Below are positions 18,080 through 27,214 of a DNA stretch of 64,000 bases, one piece after another. The DNA lies in the NCBI GenBank assembly GCA_963718635.1, contig OY970367.1, forward strand, positions 5,704,001 to 5,768,000. Reading direction: 5' to 3'. Below the pieces are notes generated by a model, which was given only the letters and a program-made list of their open reading frames with translations, was not told the DNA's origin and searched no databases. The DNA comes from JAIOQJ01 sp963718635 (GTDB lineage Bacteria > Planctomycetota > Planctomycetia > Gemmatales > Gemmataceae). The translations under genes and the position numbers were made by a program. Positions within the stretch are counted from its first letter, which is position 1, and each line of letters starts with the position of its first letter.

Positions 18080-19657
18080 TCACTTCGGCAATTCGGGCAG
18101 TGGAACGCGAATGGACAGGTCGTCTCCTCGCGGCGTATCAAGGGGCCCTCGTCCACCATCGTCCTTGCCATTGACGCCCACGCTGTACAATAGGTAGCCA
18201 TCAGCCGTCGGACGATAGATCAGAGGCTTACCCGAGAATAAGTCGAGCGGGATCTCTTTTAGATACTTGGGCGCCAGGGCCGACAATTCCTTTGGATAGC
18301 TATTGTTATCGCGGTGATACCAGGCGACTGCAAAGGCGAGGATCACGTTGTCGTGTACTTGCTGCGCCCGATCGGCGCCGTCGCTCACTCTATCCACTGC
18401 CGGCAATAGCAAGGCAATCAGGATATCTCCCATGACCTTCCCCGTTGCGGTGGGACGATCATCCCCCTCTTCCATTAATCGGACAAGCTCGTCTTTAGCG
18501 TTCGCAACTCTTACCTTAGTCGCTCTCAGTTCGATCATAGCTTCGTTCAGCTTTTTCATTCGTATGCCTCGGTCTTTTTCTCGCAGTGCCGCCGCCAGAC
18601 GATCGTGCCATCGATTAGCTGTCCGCAATGCGGGATCCCAATCCATTTGTTTCAGCATAAGCTTGGTAAAAGGATCCTCTTTCTCGGGCTGCCCGCCGCG
18701 CATGGTTTCCAGAAAACGAATTCCTTGTCGGTCGGTCATGAGCATGATGTCGAGAAGCATCAAGCGTTCGAAGAAATCCACGTGATCGGCTACCCCTGGT
18801 AACGGCGACAATTTTTGCAGGTCGCTCAGGCAGTTTTCAATCTCTTGACCATTCGGCTTGTCGTGCTCCAGAAATGCTAAATCCGCTCGGCAGGTATTGG
18901 TCTCGATAGACATGCCGACCAATTCTTCGATAAGAGTGCCGCCCTGACTGACCAGTCGGGCGAGTCGATGACAAGAAAGCAAATCTCGCCACGCGTCGTC
19001 AGAATTTGCCTGGCCAGCCAGCAATAGGGAGCGCGCGGTCAACGCGCTGACCAAACTTCGGCACTTCTGGACGCCCGGCAACAGAGCGCCGATCAATCCG
19101 GATAATTCCCCATCTTTCTTGGTGGGCACGAGCGGCGAATAATAACGGGATCGCTTCGTCGCCTGAACTACTAAATTCAAAGGCTTCTCATTTGCTTTGA
19201 GCCACGCGGCCAAGTGCGGATATTCATCTGCCTTCCATCCTCGTTGCAACGCACTTGTCAATTGCTTGCCAGAAACCGCCATTTGCTCAGCCGGGTCGAG
19301 TTTTCCTTCCTTTTTCAGATATTCCGAGATGTCAATGAAGTAGTCGCCCATTTCCGGCGGCGGTTCAATGTCCATCCACTTGAAATATCCGGGCGGCATT
19401 GTCGTCCCCGTCGGACGCGGTCCCATCGCTTGCCACAGCAGCACGTTCGCATTGTTGTCCGGCGTCACGCCTTTTTTCAAACGTTCATTCACGGCAGCGA
19501 CATAGTCGATGTAACCATCCTTATCGAGCGGCCCTTCGACATAGGTGGTCTCCTTGCTAACCGTGAATTTGCTTTTTTTCTCGCTCTTTTCGGGTTGGGA
19601 AGCTGCAGCCTGCGCGAACAATAGGATCGCAAGCAAAGCCGGAAAGAGACGGCACAT
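18080..19657 (-). CDS. Uncharacterised exported protein
   Basis: Start at MCRLFPALLAILLFAQAAASQ, a signal peptide, with GGAG seven bases upstream. 525 residues, mostly helical and charged, with no catalytic motif I recognise. The last 80 residues include a YPKELSALAPKYLKEIPLDLF segment and a PLIYRPTADGYLLYSVG segment, a tail common in large uncharacterised planctomycete exported proteins and resembling the end of type II pseudopilin-like proteins. Isolated transcription unit. Function unknown. Confidence 0.7.
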   Translation of the reverse strand: MCRLFPALLAILLFAQAAASQPEKSEKKSKFTVSKETTYVEGPLDKDGYIDYVAAVNERLKKGVTPDNNANVLLWQAMGPRPTGTTMPPGYFKWMDIEPPPEMGDYFIDISEYLKKEGKLDPAEQMAVSGKQLTSALQRGWKADEYPHLAAWLKANEKPLNLVVQATKRSRYYSPLVPTKKDGELSGLIGALLPGVQKCRSLVSALTARSLLLAGQANSDDAWRDLLSCHRLARLVSQGGTLIEELVGMSIETNTCRADLAFLEHDKPNGQEIENCLSDLQKLSPLPGVADHVDFFERLMLLDIMLMTDRQGIRFLETMRGGQPEKEDPFTKLMLKQMDWDPALRTANRWHDRLAAALREKDRGIRMKKLNEAMIELRATKVRVANAKDELVRLMEEGDDRPTATGKVMGDILIALLLPAVDRVSDGADRAQQVHDNVILAFAVAWYHRDNNSYPKELSALAPKYLKEIPLDLFSGKPLIYRPTADGYLLYSVGVNGKDDGGRGPLDTPRGDDLSIRVPLPELPK

Positions 19658-19768
19658 AAGCGGCTCCAAATCGCAGGGTGCTGTGGCGGTGCAGACAATT
19701 GAAATTGTACGCGGGTTTGCGGTTATCGGACAACGCACGTTCACAACAAGCAGTAAGGTGATTTGATG

Positions 19769-20494
19769 TCAGACGGGTCTTGCTTCGAGTGTGCAGATGC
19801 TTTGCTCGCGCTGATCGATTGTTGTAGTCAAGCGAAAAGAGTGAGCAAAAACGTTCGATTTCAACCAAGTGCCGGATTGTGGACGGGTCGCTACGAACCG
19901 TCGCGTGTTGCGCTTGAAAATGTCAAATCGGATCGGTTCCTGGCGAACGTCTACGAGCCAATACTCGAGAATGCCGGCCTGAAAATAGAGCGACAGAAAA
20001 TCTTGATCTTTGCTTTCAGAATAAGGGCTGACGACTTCCAAAATCATTTCCGGCGACCCGACGAATTCGACGCAACCTCCCCGTTTACTGGCGGTTTCTT
20101 GCACGCGTCCCGATTCCAAGGCCGCGTATGAAATGAACATAGCATCAGGGATGGTCGTGAAGGCGACTTGCCGATTCGTGAACACCATGCCGTCCGCGAA
20201 GAAACGGCCGCGATCCATCTTCTTGCACAGCGGGCGCAGAATCGACGAGTATTCTGTTTTGACATCATTGTGCGTATAGGCCTCTTCCATACTTGGGTCC
20301 GTCCAAATCTCGCTATGGAAAAACGCAAAGCGACCACGGCGCGGAAAATCTTCGGAGCGAGCCCATTCGCGAAAAGATTCGTGATCGACGATTCCTGGCG
20401 GGATGACGATGTCAGGAACAATGCGGACAGCGCAACGTGCTGTCGACGAATAGAGCGGGTTTGGGAATGGTGAAATTGGCGCTGCTGCTGTCAT
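19769..20494 (-). CDS. Uma2-family (DUF820) PD-(D/E)XK nuclease-like protein
   Basis: 241 residues. The Uma2 core is visible as PDAMFISYAALESG, then PEMILEVVSPYSESKD and an AGILEYWLVDVRQEP segment: the acidic residues and the E-V-S-x-S-x-x-x-D stretch are the usual family marks. These are predicted restriction-like nucleases of unknown biological role, often highly multiplied in cyanobacteria and planctomycetes. The N-terminal 60 residues (DHESFREWARSEDFPRRGR) are typical of the longer form. No methylase or mobile gene is adjacent. Confidence 0.8.
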   Translation of the reverse strand: MTAAAPISPFPNPLYSSTARCAVRIVPDIVIPPGIVDHESFREWARSEDFPRRGRFAFFHSEIWTDPSMEEAYTHNDVKTEYSSILRPLCKKMDRGRFFADGMVFTNRQVAFTTIPDAMFISYAALESGRVQETASKRGGCVEFVGSPEMILEVVSPYSESKDQDFLSLYFQAGILEYWLVDVRQEPIRFDIFKRNTRRFVATRPQSGTWLKSNVFAHSFRLTTTIDQREQSICTLEARPV

Positions 20495-20587
20495 GTTGTG
20501 CCCCTTGGCTCATTCTATCTGATTCGATTTTTGTATCGAGTAGAAGGTCTCCATGTCGCGAAACGATCAGCGCCAACTTCGCACCCT

Positions 20588-21370
20588 TCAAACATCCTTC
20601 CGCGAGAAGCCGACCATGCCAACCATGACGGCCAGAAAAGTGAGACCGACGGACACAAGCGCCATCCTGCCAAGTGCATCGAGGTCGTAATGGCCTTGCA
20701 GCATGTACGGTAGCCGGCGCAGCAATCGGTCAGGCGATTGGAACGATCCGGGCAACAGAGCCATTAGAAAACCGCTTCCGTAGAGGATGATCCAAAGCAG
20801 GGTGATGCCGACCATTGTGCTTCCCGTCAATGCTCCGATCGTGACTCCCCAGGACACGACGGCCGCCAGCGCGATGGTGACGCTCAATACCGCGACGATG
20901 CAGCCGCTGAAGGTCATATCTTCCGACAGAAGCAGATGGCTGCCAAGTAGAACAACGGTGGCAATGAATGCAAAGGTAGCGAGAACGACAACGGTGCGCG
21001 CGTGCCATTTCGCGAGAAAAAATTGGTATCGGCTGATGCCCCGGCTCAGCACCGCATCCGCCAGGGTGCCGCGCTCGGTGGAGATGGCGCTAACGGTAAG
21101 GACAACGATCAGAGCCATGCTGCCGAGCACAATACCGCGCAATAAATCGCTCGTCAGTACGGAGGCGGACTGGATGATGCCGGCTTCGCGGTGAACGCCG
21201 AAGCGATAGAGCAGATAGCCCACCGCCGCCAAAATGCTGACGACGACCCAAAGTAAATAGACCCAGCTGCGCAGAGTCTGGCGCAGGTCAGTTTGCAAGA
21301 CCGCCCAGTAAGGGAGCCAACGGCGAAAGTGAATCGGGGCCGGCGCAACAACCGGAACGGCAGCATCCAT
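20588..21370 (-). CDS. ABC-2 type transporter permease
   Basis: 260 residues with about six transmembrane helices, starting after a cytoplasmic N terminus (RRWLPYWAVLQTDLRQTLRS). A conserved ISTERGTLADAVLSRGISR loop follows helix 2, as in NosY/GldF-type permeases. It is the membrane partner of the ATPase at 21665, transcribed ahead of it on the same strand; the 295-base gap is filled by repeats of families A and B. GAGGA lies seven bases before the start. The substrate cannot be told. Confidence 0.85.
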   Translation of the reverse strand: MDAAVPVVAPAPIHFRRWLPYWAVLQTDLRQTLRSWVYLLWVVVSILAAVGYLLYRFGVHREAGIIQSASVLTSDLLRGIVLGSMALIVVLTVSAISTERGTLADAVLSRGISRYQFFLAKWHARTVVVLATFAFIATVVLLGSHLLLSEDMTFSGCIVAVLSVTIALAAVVSWGVTIGALTGSTMVGITLLWIILYGSGFLMALLPGSFQSPDRLLRRLPYMLQGHYDLDALGRMALVSVGLTFLAVMVGMVGFSRKDV

Positions 21371-21415
21371 GAGATTTCCTCTTTCTTAGCGCGCTGTCAA
21401 CATTTAGAACGAATC

Positions 21416-21475
21416 CGAGCCGGACGTGTAAGCGACGGATTTCGTTGCGCCACCGTCGCTCACGCGTCCGGCTCG
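21416..21475. repeat. Palindromic repeat family B, divergent copy
   Basis: Arms CGAGCCGGACGTGTAAGCGA and the inverse CGTCGCTCACGCGTCCGGCT, 15 bases apart. Lies within the ABC transporter operon between ATPase and permease genes. Confidence 0.75.
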
Positions 21476-21510
21476 TAAGATCAATACCCGATTCAAAGTG
21501 TGACAAAATC

Positions 21511-21631
21511 TTAGCCACAGATTAAACACAGACCAAACACGGATAAAGCAAAACGTCTTATTTCATGCACCAAATCGCCTTCAAACATTTTGATTTTATC
21601 CGTGTTAATTCGGTGTTTAATCCGTGGCTAA
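21511..21631. repeat. Palindromic repeat family A, copy 3
   Basis: Starts TTAGCCACAGATTAAACACA and ends TCCGTGGCTAA, 121 bp. The centre differs from the 1358 copies but the arms agree. Also within the ABC operon gap. Confidence 0.85.
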
Positions 21632-21664
21632 ATGTTTTTTAATGGGTTGGCGCCTTGAATATCC

Positions 21665-22669
21665 TTAGGCTGCTTCCGCAGGTTGATAGAGCCGGGTGAA
21701 GCCGCGAGATTCTTCTTTTTCAACCAAGTCGAGATAGGCCTGCTCGGTCTGTTGTCCCAGGCTGCGGATGGTCAAGACGGTCAACTTGTTCTCGGCGAGC
21801 ACGGTCATCACGTGCGCCATCACGCTGCTGTTCAGTACGTCTTCGCTGATAAGCAGTTCGAGCCGGCGTTGACGAAGCACCACGTTTTTGATGTCGGAAG
21901 CGCCGCGTAGCTGCTGCACCACTTTGCTGATCGCCTTTTGGTCGCCTTCCAGATCGATCTCATAATGATTCTTGCGAATACGGCCTTTGAGATCCTGCAA
22001 CGAGCCTTGAAAAATCAACTGCCCATTGCTCAGGACGGCGGCGTAGTTGCAGACTTCATCTACATCGCTCAAGTTGTGACTGGAAAGTATCAAGGTTTTT
22101 TCGGCGGCCAGTCGCTTGATCAGCTCGAGCATGGAACGGCGAGCTTCGACGTCAAGGCCATGCGTAGGTTCGTCCCAGATCAGCAAGTCAGGCTCGTTAA
22201 TCAAACTCGCGGCGACGGCCAGGCGGGCGGTCATGCCAAGCGAGAAGTTGGTGATGTCGTCGCCGGAATTGTTTAGCAGATCGACTGCTCGAATCAATGA
22301 AGCCAAACGCGGCTTGCGCTCGGCGGCGGCTATTCCAAAAAGGCGGGCCATATAATCAAGGTAGCTTATCGGCGTCATCCCTTTAGGAAACTGGGGATTC
22401 GTGGGAATGTAGCCGATACGACGGCGTAAGTAGGCGGCGTTCGGCGTCATGGACTTGCCGAAGACCTTTGCGGAGCCTGCCGTCGGTCGGTGCAAGCCGA
22501 GGATAAGGCGGAGAAACGTTGTCTTGCCGGCGCCATTAGGCCCGAGCAAGCCGAGCACGCATCCGGGTTCGATGGAGAGAGTTACGTCGTTCAGCGCAAT
22601 TTGGCGGTTCTGGTAAATTTTCGTCAGATGCGTCGTTTCAATGACGAGATCGCCGGCAGGTGCGTTCAC
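21665..22669 (-). CDS. ABC transporter ATP-binding protein
   Basis: GTG start at VNAPAGDLVIETTHLT chosen because GGAG lies eight bases upstream and the ABC domain begins there; an ATG 35 codons earlier would add an unrelated tail. 334 residues. Walker A is GPNGAGKTT, the signature is in NFSLGMTARLAVA, Walker B is LLIWDEPTHGLD, and the switch His is in LILSSHNLSD. A C-terminal 90-residue extension follows, as in exporters of the NatA/CcmA/Nod type. It drives the permease downstream. Confidence 0.9.
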   Translation of the reverse strand: MNAPAGDLVIETTHLTKIYQNRQIALNDVTLSIEPGCVLGLLGPNGAGKTTFLRLILGLHRPTAGSAKVFGKSMTPNAAYLRRRIGYIPTNPQFPKGMTPISYLDYMARLFGIAAAERKPRLASLIRAVDLLNNSGDDITNFSLGMTARLAVAASLINEPDLLIWDEPTHGLDVEARRSMLELIKRLAAEKTLILSSHNLSDVDEVCNYAAVLSNGQLIFQGSLQDLKGRIRKNHYEIDLEGDQKAISKVVQQLRGASDIKNVVLRQRRLELLISEDVLNSSVMAHVMTVLAENKLTVLTIRSLGQQTEQAYLDLVEKEESRGFTRLYQPAEAA

Positions 22670-22809
22670 GACGGAATCTCCGCGCTGAAGGATGGAAAGC
22701 GCGGATGGATATAACCAGAACCGGAAAACAGGTCTAGGCGAATTTAGGAAGGGTTTGCCAGGAGGCGCTAACACTTTCTAGCAATTCTGGCGAGCGGCGC
22801 GGCGTAAGC

Positions 22810-22955
22810 CCGCCCTTCCCTTCCTCCCCCCGGCTTTGCGGGGGGAGGAAGGGAAGGGCAGGGTGGGGGGAAAGTCTGGGGGTGTCTAGACGCTTGTTTA
22901 TGGCAAGGCGCTCTGCCCCCACCCTGCCCTCCCCCTGCAAAGCCAGAGGGAGGGT
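22810..22955. repeat. GC-rich palindromic repeat family D, copy 1
   Basis: CCCCGGCTTTGCGGGGGGAG followed about 80 bases later by the inverse CCTCCCCCTGCAAAGCCAGA. Fills most of the 22670-23010 gap. Other copies at 42550, 53549, 56733. Confidence 0.85.
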
Positions 22956-23010
22956 AAAACAGGCTCCGCGCTCATTTCAAAAGTTTGCCGGAATCTGTTT
23001 GTCCTCACCT

Positions 23011-23478
23011 TTATTTCGCCTGCAGCTTTGCCAGCTTGTGCAGCACAAACGTGCGATGCCCGATCTCGTGTTCGATAATGTGGAAGAATATACCGCCGAC
23101 CGTCTCCTCGGAGTTCTTGCGGCTGAACAAACATTTTTCAGCAAGAACTTCTTCCGGATGCGATTTGAGGAAGGCGATGGCTTCGGCATGATATTCATCG
23201 AGTGCCGTGCGCACGCTCGCCAAGTCGTGCGCCGGCTCCGGTTCGAGTTTTTCGCGGACAAGGGGATTCGGCCGGCACTTGATCGAAGCGATCATCAGCT
23301 GCTCGGCAAAGGCTAGATGCGCCAGATTTTTCAACACGCTCCAAGTTCCCGCGTAAACGGGATCGTTCAGCTGTTCGGTGCTAAGCTTGGTGCAGGTGTC
23401 CAACATTCGCTGTCGAGATTCGGTCATCTCGTAGAGCATGCTCAAGATGTCGTCGCGTTTGGTCAGTTTGGGATACAT
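23011..23478 (-). CDS. DinB-superfamily protein
   Basis: Start at MYPKLTKRDDILSMLYEMTE; an upstream ATG would overlap the preceding gene. 155 residues, four-helix pattern. Candidate metal ligands are His in LAHLAFAEQLMIASIK and the pair in FFHIIEHEIGHRTFV, matching the DinB/YfiT three-histidine arrangement. DinB proteins are often stress-induced and some act as thiol-dependent S-transferases; the reaction here is not predictable. Forms an operon with the gene at 23504, 25 bases upstream. Confidence 0.8.
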   Translation of the reverse strand: MYPKLTKRDDILSMLYEMTESRQRMLDTCTKLSTEQLNDPVYAGTWSVLKNLAHLAFAEQLMIASIKCRPNPLVREKLEPEPAHDLASVRTALDEYHAEAIAFLKSHPEEVLAEKCLFSRKNSEETVGGIFFHIIEHEIGHRTFVLHKLAKLQAK

Positions 23479-23503
23479 CGGCTCGCTTCTCGAAAAGGGT
23501 TGC

Positions 23504-24265
23504 TTATCTCGCCACCAAATACAGCATATGGGCACCGTCGGGGATGGCGTGTTCCGGCTGCGGAATGCGGCCGTTGCCGGCATAGGGAAGCAAAGTGATG
23601 GCCCGAGCGTCGGCCAGTCGCTTGAGACCTTTTTGAAAGTCGGCTACGGATAGCAGCGGATGGGCTTTGCGCACCGTGCTAAAGAGATCGGGGAGCGGGC
23701 AAGGCTCGGTCGTTCCCGACTGTTTACGCCGGTCGAGGAAACTGAGCGCATCGACGCCCCAGGGGACCAGCGCCTGCATCGGGTCAGCCAACAGCGTCAC
23801 GCCTGCTTCGCTTCGGCGTATCGCTTCTTCGATACGACCGGTCAGGCCATCGAGACGCTGCATGTAGCGTTGCATTTCGTCGCCGAACGCTTTGGAGAGT
23901 TTCTGCATCTCTCCCAGAATAGCATTCAACCAACGCGGCACGCCGGAACGGGCATCGCTCATTAGCGCCCGCATTTCTTCGAGCACCGCCCGCGGCGAAT
24001 CGTGCCGATAAATAAACTCGACGCCTGCGGGTGACAAGCGAACCCATTCAATCGAAACGCGTCCTTTCAATTCAGTCCGCACGGTTTCGAGATAGCATTG
24101 GCGTAAGGCTTCTGCAGCCGCATCGCCGGATAACCCATTGCGGCTGGGGAACAAACCATCGAACTTGCCGCTCTTAAACAGGCGATGTTCGCCAGCGTCG
24201 GCCAGTGCTCGGCGCAAGGCAGCGAGGAGAATGTCGCTCGATCGCTCGCTCTTCCGGTCATCCAT
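23504..24265 (-). CDS. Uncharacterised protein with likely DNA-binding-type C terminus
   Basis: Start at MDDRKSERSSDILLAALRRAL, just after repeat family C. 253 residues in three parts: an alpha/beta N-terminal region ending SPAGVEFIYRHDSPRAVLEE, a helical, coiled-coil-like middle (LNAILGEMQKLSKAFGDEMQ to IEEAIRRSEAG), and a C-terminal winged-helix-like segment (FSTVRKAHPLLSVADFQKGL, KRLADARAITLLPYAG). No known family recognised. Operon with dinB. Confidence 0.6.
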   Translation of the reverse strand: MDDRKSERSSDILLAALRRALADAGEHRLFKSGKFDGLFPSRNGLSGDAAAEALRQCYLETVRTELKGRVSIEWVRLSPAGVEFIYRHDSPRAVLEEMRALMSDARSGVPRWLNAILGEMQKLSKAFGDEMQRYMQRLDGLTGRIEEAIRRSEAGVTLLADPMQALVPWGVDALSFLDRRKQSGTTEPCPLPDLFSTVRKAHPLLSVADFQKGLKRLADARAITLLPYAGNGRIPQPEHAIPDGAHMLYLVAR

Positions 24266-24306
24266 CTCCGGCTCCGTCCTTTTGGATCGAGCTAAACCAA
24301 AGCGAC

Positions 24307-24364
24307 GTAGCACAAGCGTCTCGCTTGTGTGCTTTGTTGAACACAAGCGAGACGCTTGTGCTAC
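24307..24364. repeat. Palindromic repeat family C, copy 2
   Basis: GTAGCACAAGCGTCTCGCTT and its inverse, separated by ten bases. Between divergent genes (23504 minus, trpS plus), so not a simple terminator. Confidence 0.85.
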
Positions 24365-24452
24365 GCTTGTCGCCTTGAAAACTAATGTGTGGTGAAAATA
24401 CACCGCATCGCTGATAATCTATCGTTGTCTCTGTCGAATCGAAAGGGGAAAC

Positions 24453-25443
24453 ATGACTAGCAGCGCAACCGCGACGTATTTTGAGCGGCGTTCAGCCTTC
24501 GGGCAAGCTTCACCTCGGCAACTATTTCGGCGCGATCAAACAGCACATCGACTTGCAGGCCGACGGGATGAGCTTTTATTTTCTGGCCGACTACCACTCG
24601 ATGACGACCGTGCAAGATGCAGCCCTGCGTCGGCATCTCACGCGAGAGGCCGCCCTCGACTATCTGGCCCTCGGACTGGACCCCGCCAAGGCCATCTTCT
24701 TTCGCCAGTCCGACGTTCCCGAAGTTTGCGAGCTCGCTTGGATTCTGGGCACCGTGATCAACATGGGCCTTCTGGAACGCGCTCACTCTTACAAAGATAA
24801 AGTCGATAAGGGAATCGAGCCGAGCGTCGGCCTGTTCACCTATCCCATCTTGATGGCCGCCGACATTCTGATCTATCGCTCGAACGTGGTGCCGGTCGGC
24901 CAAGATCAGGTGCAGCACGTCGAGATCACGCGCGACATCGCGGAGAAGTTCAACCGCATTTACAAAGAAGTGTTCCCGCTGCCCGGCCATCGCTTGGAAG
25001 CGGGGGCGAAAGTTCCCGGCGTCGATGGCCAAAAGATGAGCAAATCGTACGGCAACACCATCGAAATCTTCGCCGAAGGCAAGGCGTTGAAGAAATCGGT
25101 GATGGGCATCGTTACCGATTCGAAACCAGTGGAAGAAGCTAAAGACCCCGAGAACGATACCGTTTTTACGCTCTACAAACTCTTTGCCAATTCTGACGAG
25201 CAAGGCGTTCTAGCAGACTGCTACAAAGCAGGCGGCATGGGTTACGGCGAAGCCAAAAGCCTGTTGCTCGGCAAAATTGATTCCTTCTTCGGCCCATTTC
25301 GCGACAAGCGCAAGCAGTTGGCCAGCGATCCGGACTATGTTGAAGATGTACTGCGCGAAGGCGCCCGTAAAGCCCGTGCGGAAGCCCAGCAAACAATGGA
25401 ATTGGTGCGCTCGGCGGTCGGCTTCGCAACGAGGACGAGTTAA
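24453..25443 (+). CDS. trpS: Tryptophan--tRNA ligase (frame break at the N terminus)
   Basis: Class I synthetase joining tryptophan to tRNA-Trp. The HIGH-type motif is KLHLGNYFGA and the KMSKS motif is intact 185 residues after the SGVQPSG block. The enzyme body reads from TTG at 24481, but families start some residues earlier with R-I/V-L-SGVQP. Here RIL is present in frame, preceded by a stop at 24454, while an ATG at 24453 with MTSSATAT lies in another frame. A two-base loss in GCGACG near 24475 would explain this. Either a sequencing error or a TTG start is used; the gene must be essential. Confidence 0.9.
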
Positions 25444-25494
25444 CGGTTTAGTGAAGGCGAGCACGAACCAATTAATTTCGACGATCGCGACGCA

Positions 25495-25944
25495 CTACTC
25501 ATCCAAACCCACAAACTCCGCTTGTGGGGGACACTTGGCATCAAGGTAGGCTTGCAACATGATTTGGGCGGCTACGCGATCGCGGCGTTCCTTCCGCTGG
25601 CGATGGGTAAGGCCGGCGCTCCAGAGCGCATCCTCTGCATCAACCGTTGTGAAGCGTTCATCCACGTAGACGAGCGGCAGCCCGGTGACCTCTTGTAGCC
25701 ATGACCCATAGCGGCGGGCTTCAACTGCCTTAATCCCTTCGCGCCGATTCAAATGGACCGGCAACCCTAGAACGAGTCCAGCGACTTGCTCTTCAGCGAT
25801 TACACGACGAATATAGGCCTCGTCCGCCGTCGCACTTTGCCGGACCAGAGTGGCCATCGGACTCGCGATCATCCGATCGCGATCGCTGATCGCGAGACCC
25901 ACACGGACCGTGCCGTAATCGATGCCTAGCAAGCGCCCGCTCAC
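25495..25944 (-). CDS. ruvX: Putative Holliday junction resolvase / pre-16S nuclease RuvX
   Basis: 149 residues of the YqgF fold. Conserved blocks are LLGIDYGTVRVGLAISD at the N terminus, GLVLGLPVHLNRREG in the middle, VYVDERFTTVDAE and RRDRVAAQIMLQAYLD. YqgF proteins mature the 16S rRNA 5' end and are also proposed to resolve DNA junctions. The GTG start overlaps the guanylyltransferase stop (GTGA), implying coupling; this was preferred over an ATG eight codons earlier. Confidence 0.9.
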   Translation of the reverse strand: MSGRLLGIDYGTVRVGLAISDRDRMIASPMATLVRQSATADEAYIRRVIAEEQVAGLVLGLPVHLNRREGIKAVEARRYGSWLQEVTGLPLVYVDERFTTVDAEDALWSAGLTHRQRKERRDRVAAQIMLQAYLDAKCPPQAEFVGLDE

Positions 25945-27022
25945 AGATAATCCGTCCCTTCCGGCCATTTCTTGAGCGCGGCGACGATATCCTTCACGAC
26001 GCTCTCCTCCGATCGATTAGCAACCAGGGTTGCATTGCCGTCCTGAACGATCAACAGATCGCTTACCCCGATCGTCGCAATCAAGTGTCCGGGATCGGAG
26101 ACAATTACGCATTGCGAAGTTTTAATGCCGAGGTGTTTCGCAAGAACGGTGTTGCCATCGGCATCTTGCGGATTACGGCGTTCGAGCGCGAGCCAACTGC
26201 CGACATCGTCCCATTGATAGGCGCCTGCAACACCAGCACTTCCCGGGCTCGCTCCATGACGGCGAAATCGATGCTGATTTTCTCCGCCGCCTGGTACTCG
26301 CGCTCAAAGACTTCCCCTTGCTCGGCCGTGCCCCAAGCCGCCGCGATTCGGCCGGCCGCTTCCAAAAGCGCAGGCTTATGGGTCTTAAGCTCGGCCATGA
26401 TCGCGGCCACCTTCCAGACGAAGATGCCGCTGTTCCAATAATACTCCCCGCTGGCGACATACTTCTCCGCCTGCTCGAACTCCGGTTTCTCTTTGAACCC
26501 GCGTACCCGATAAGCAGTGATCGCCTGGCGCTTGTCGGCGATCTCGCCACGATGAATGTATCCGTAGCCTGTAGCGGGATAAGTTGGCGGAATGCCGAAG
26601 GTGATCAACGCATGGGGATGAGATTCGGCCAACTGCTCCGCAGCATGAACGGCCCGGCGGAACTCCTGCACAGGCTCAATGGCATGATCGGCCGGCATCA
26701 CGATCATGACCGCATCCGGATCTTCACGCGCAATCAAGGCAGCGCCCAGCGCAATGCAGGCAGCGGTGTCGCGCCCCGCGGGTTCGCCCACGATTCGGCC
26801 GGAAGGCATTTCGGGCAACTGCTCAACTGCCTGATCGCGATGGCTGCCGCTGGTGATGACCCAAAGCCTTTCGGCAGGAACCTGAGCCTCGATTCGATCG
26901 AACGTCGATTGCAACAACGTTCGATCGCCGCTGAAGATCAGGAATTGCTTCGGTCGAGCCGAGCGGCTGCGCGGCCAAAATCTCGTCCCACCGCCGCCGG
27001 CCATAATCATTGCGTGCAGCAT
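25941..27022 (-). CDS. manC: Mannose-1-phosphate guanylyltransferase (one frame break)
   Basis: Makes GDP-mannose from mannose-1-phosphate and GTP. The nucleotidyltransferase signature MAGGGGTRFWPRSR and PKQF is at the N terminus; DAVMIVMPADH and GFKEKPEFEQAEKYV follow. Near 26220 the frame changes: after VLVLQAP the family continuation YQWDDVGSWLALERRN is read one frame over and runs to GTDYL at 25941. A one-base loss in GGCGCCTATC restores about 360 residues, the single-domain form without the isomerase half. Coupled to ruvX. GDP-mannose would feed polysaccharide or LPS synthesis. Confidence 0.9.
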
Positions 27023-27083
27023 TTACCTTCTTCTCTCCATGTCGTGAGGAGCGGTGCCGTTGTTGGAAGCGCTGATAGATTTT

Positions 27084-27167
27084 GGCGAGCCGGGAGCGTG
27101 AGCGACCGGAGAAACGGCTTTGAACAGCGTTTGAGTTTTCTCCGGTCGCTCACGCTCCCGGCTCGCC
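27084..27167. repeat. Palindromic repeat family B, copy 2
   Basis: GGCGAGCCGGGAGCGTGAGC and an almost perfect inverse, loop of about 30 bases. Lies between two minus-strand genes. Confidence 0.9.
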
Positions 27168-27214
27168 AAAAATGCCGACATCGGTCGGTGCCCCTCATTC
27201 TTCAGTAGCCCATT

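Noticed and set aside
24454..24800. A separate 115-codon gene starting at the trpS ATG
   Set aside because: It is the out-of-frame reading of trpS; only its first eight codons are likely to be real trpS sequence.
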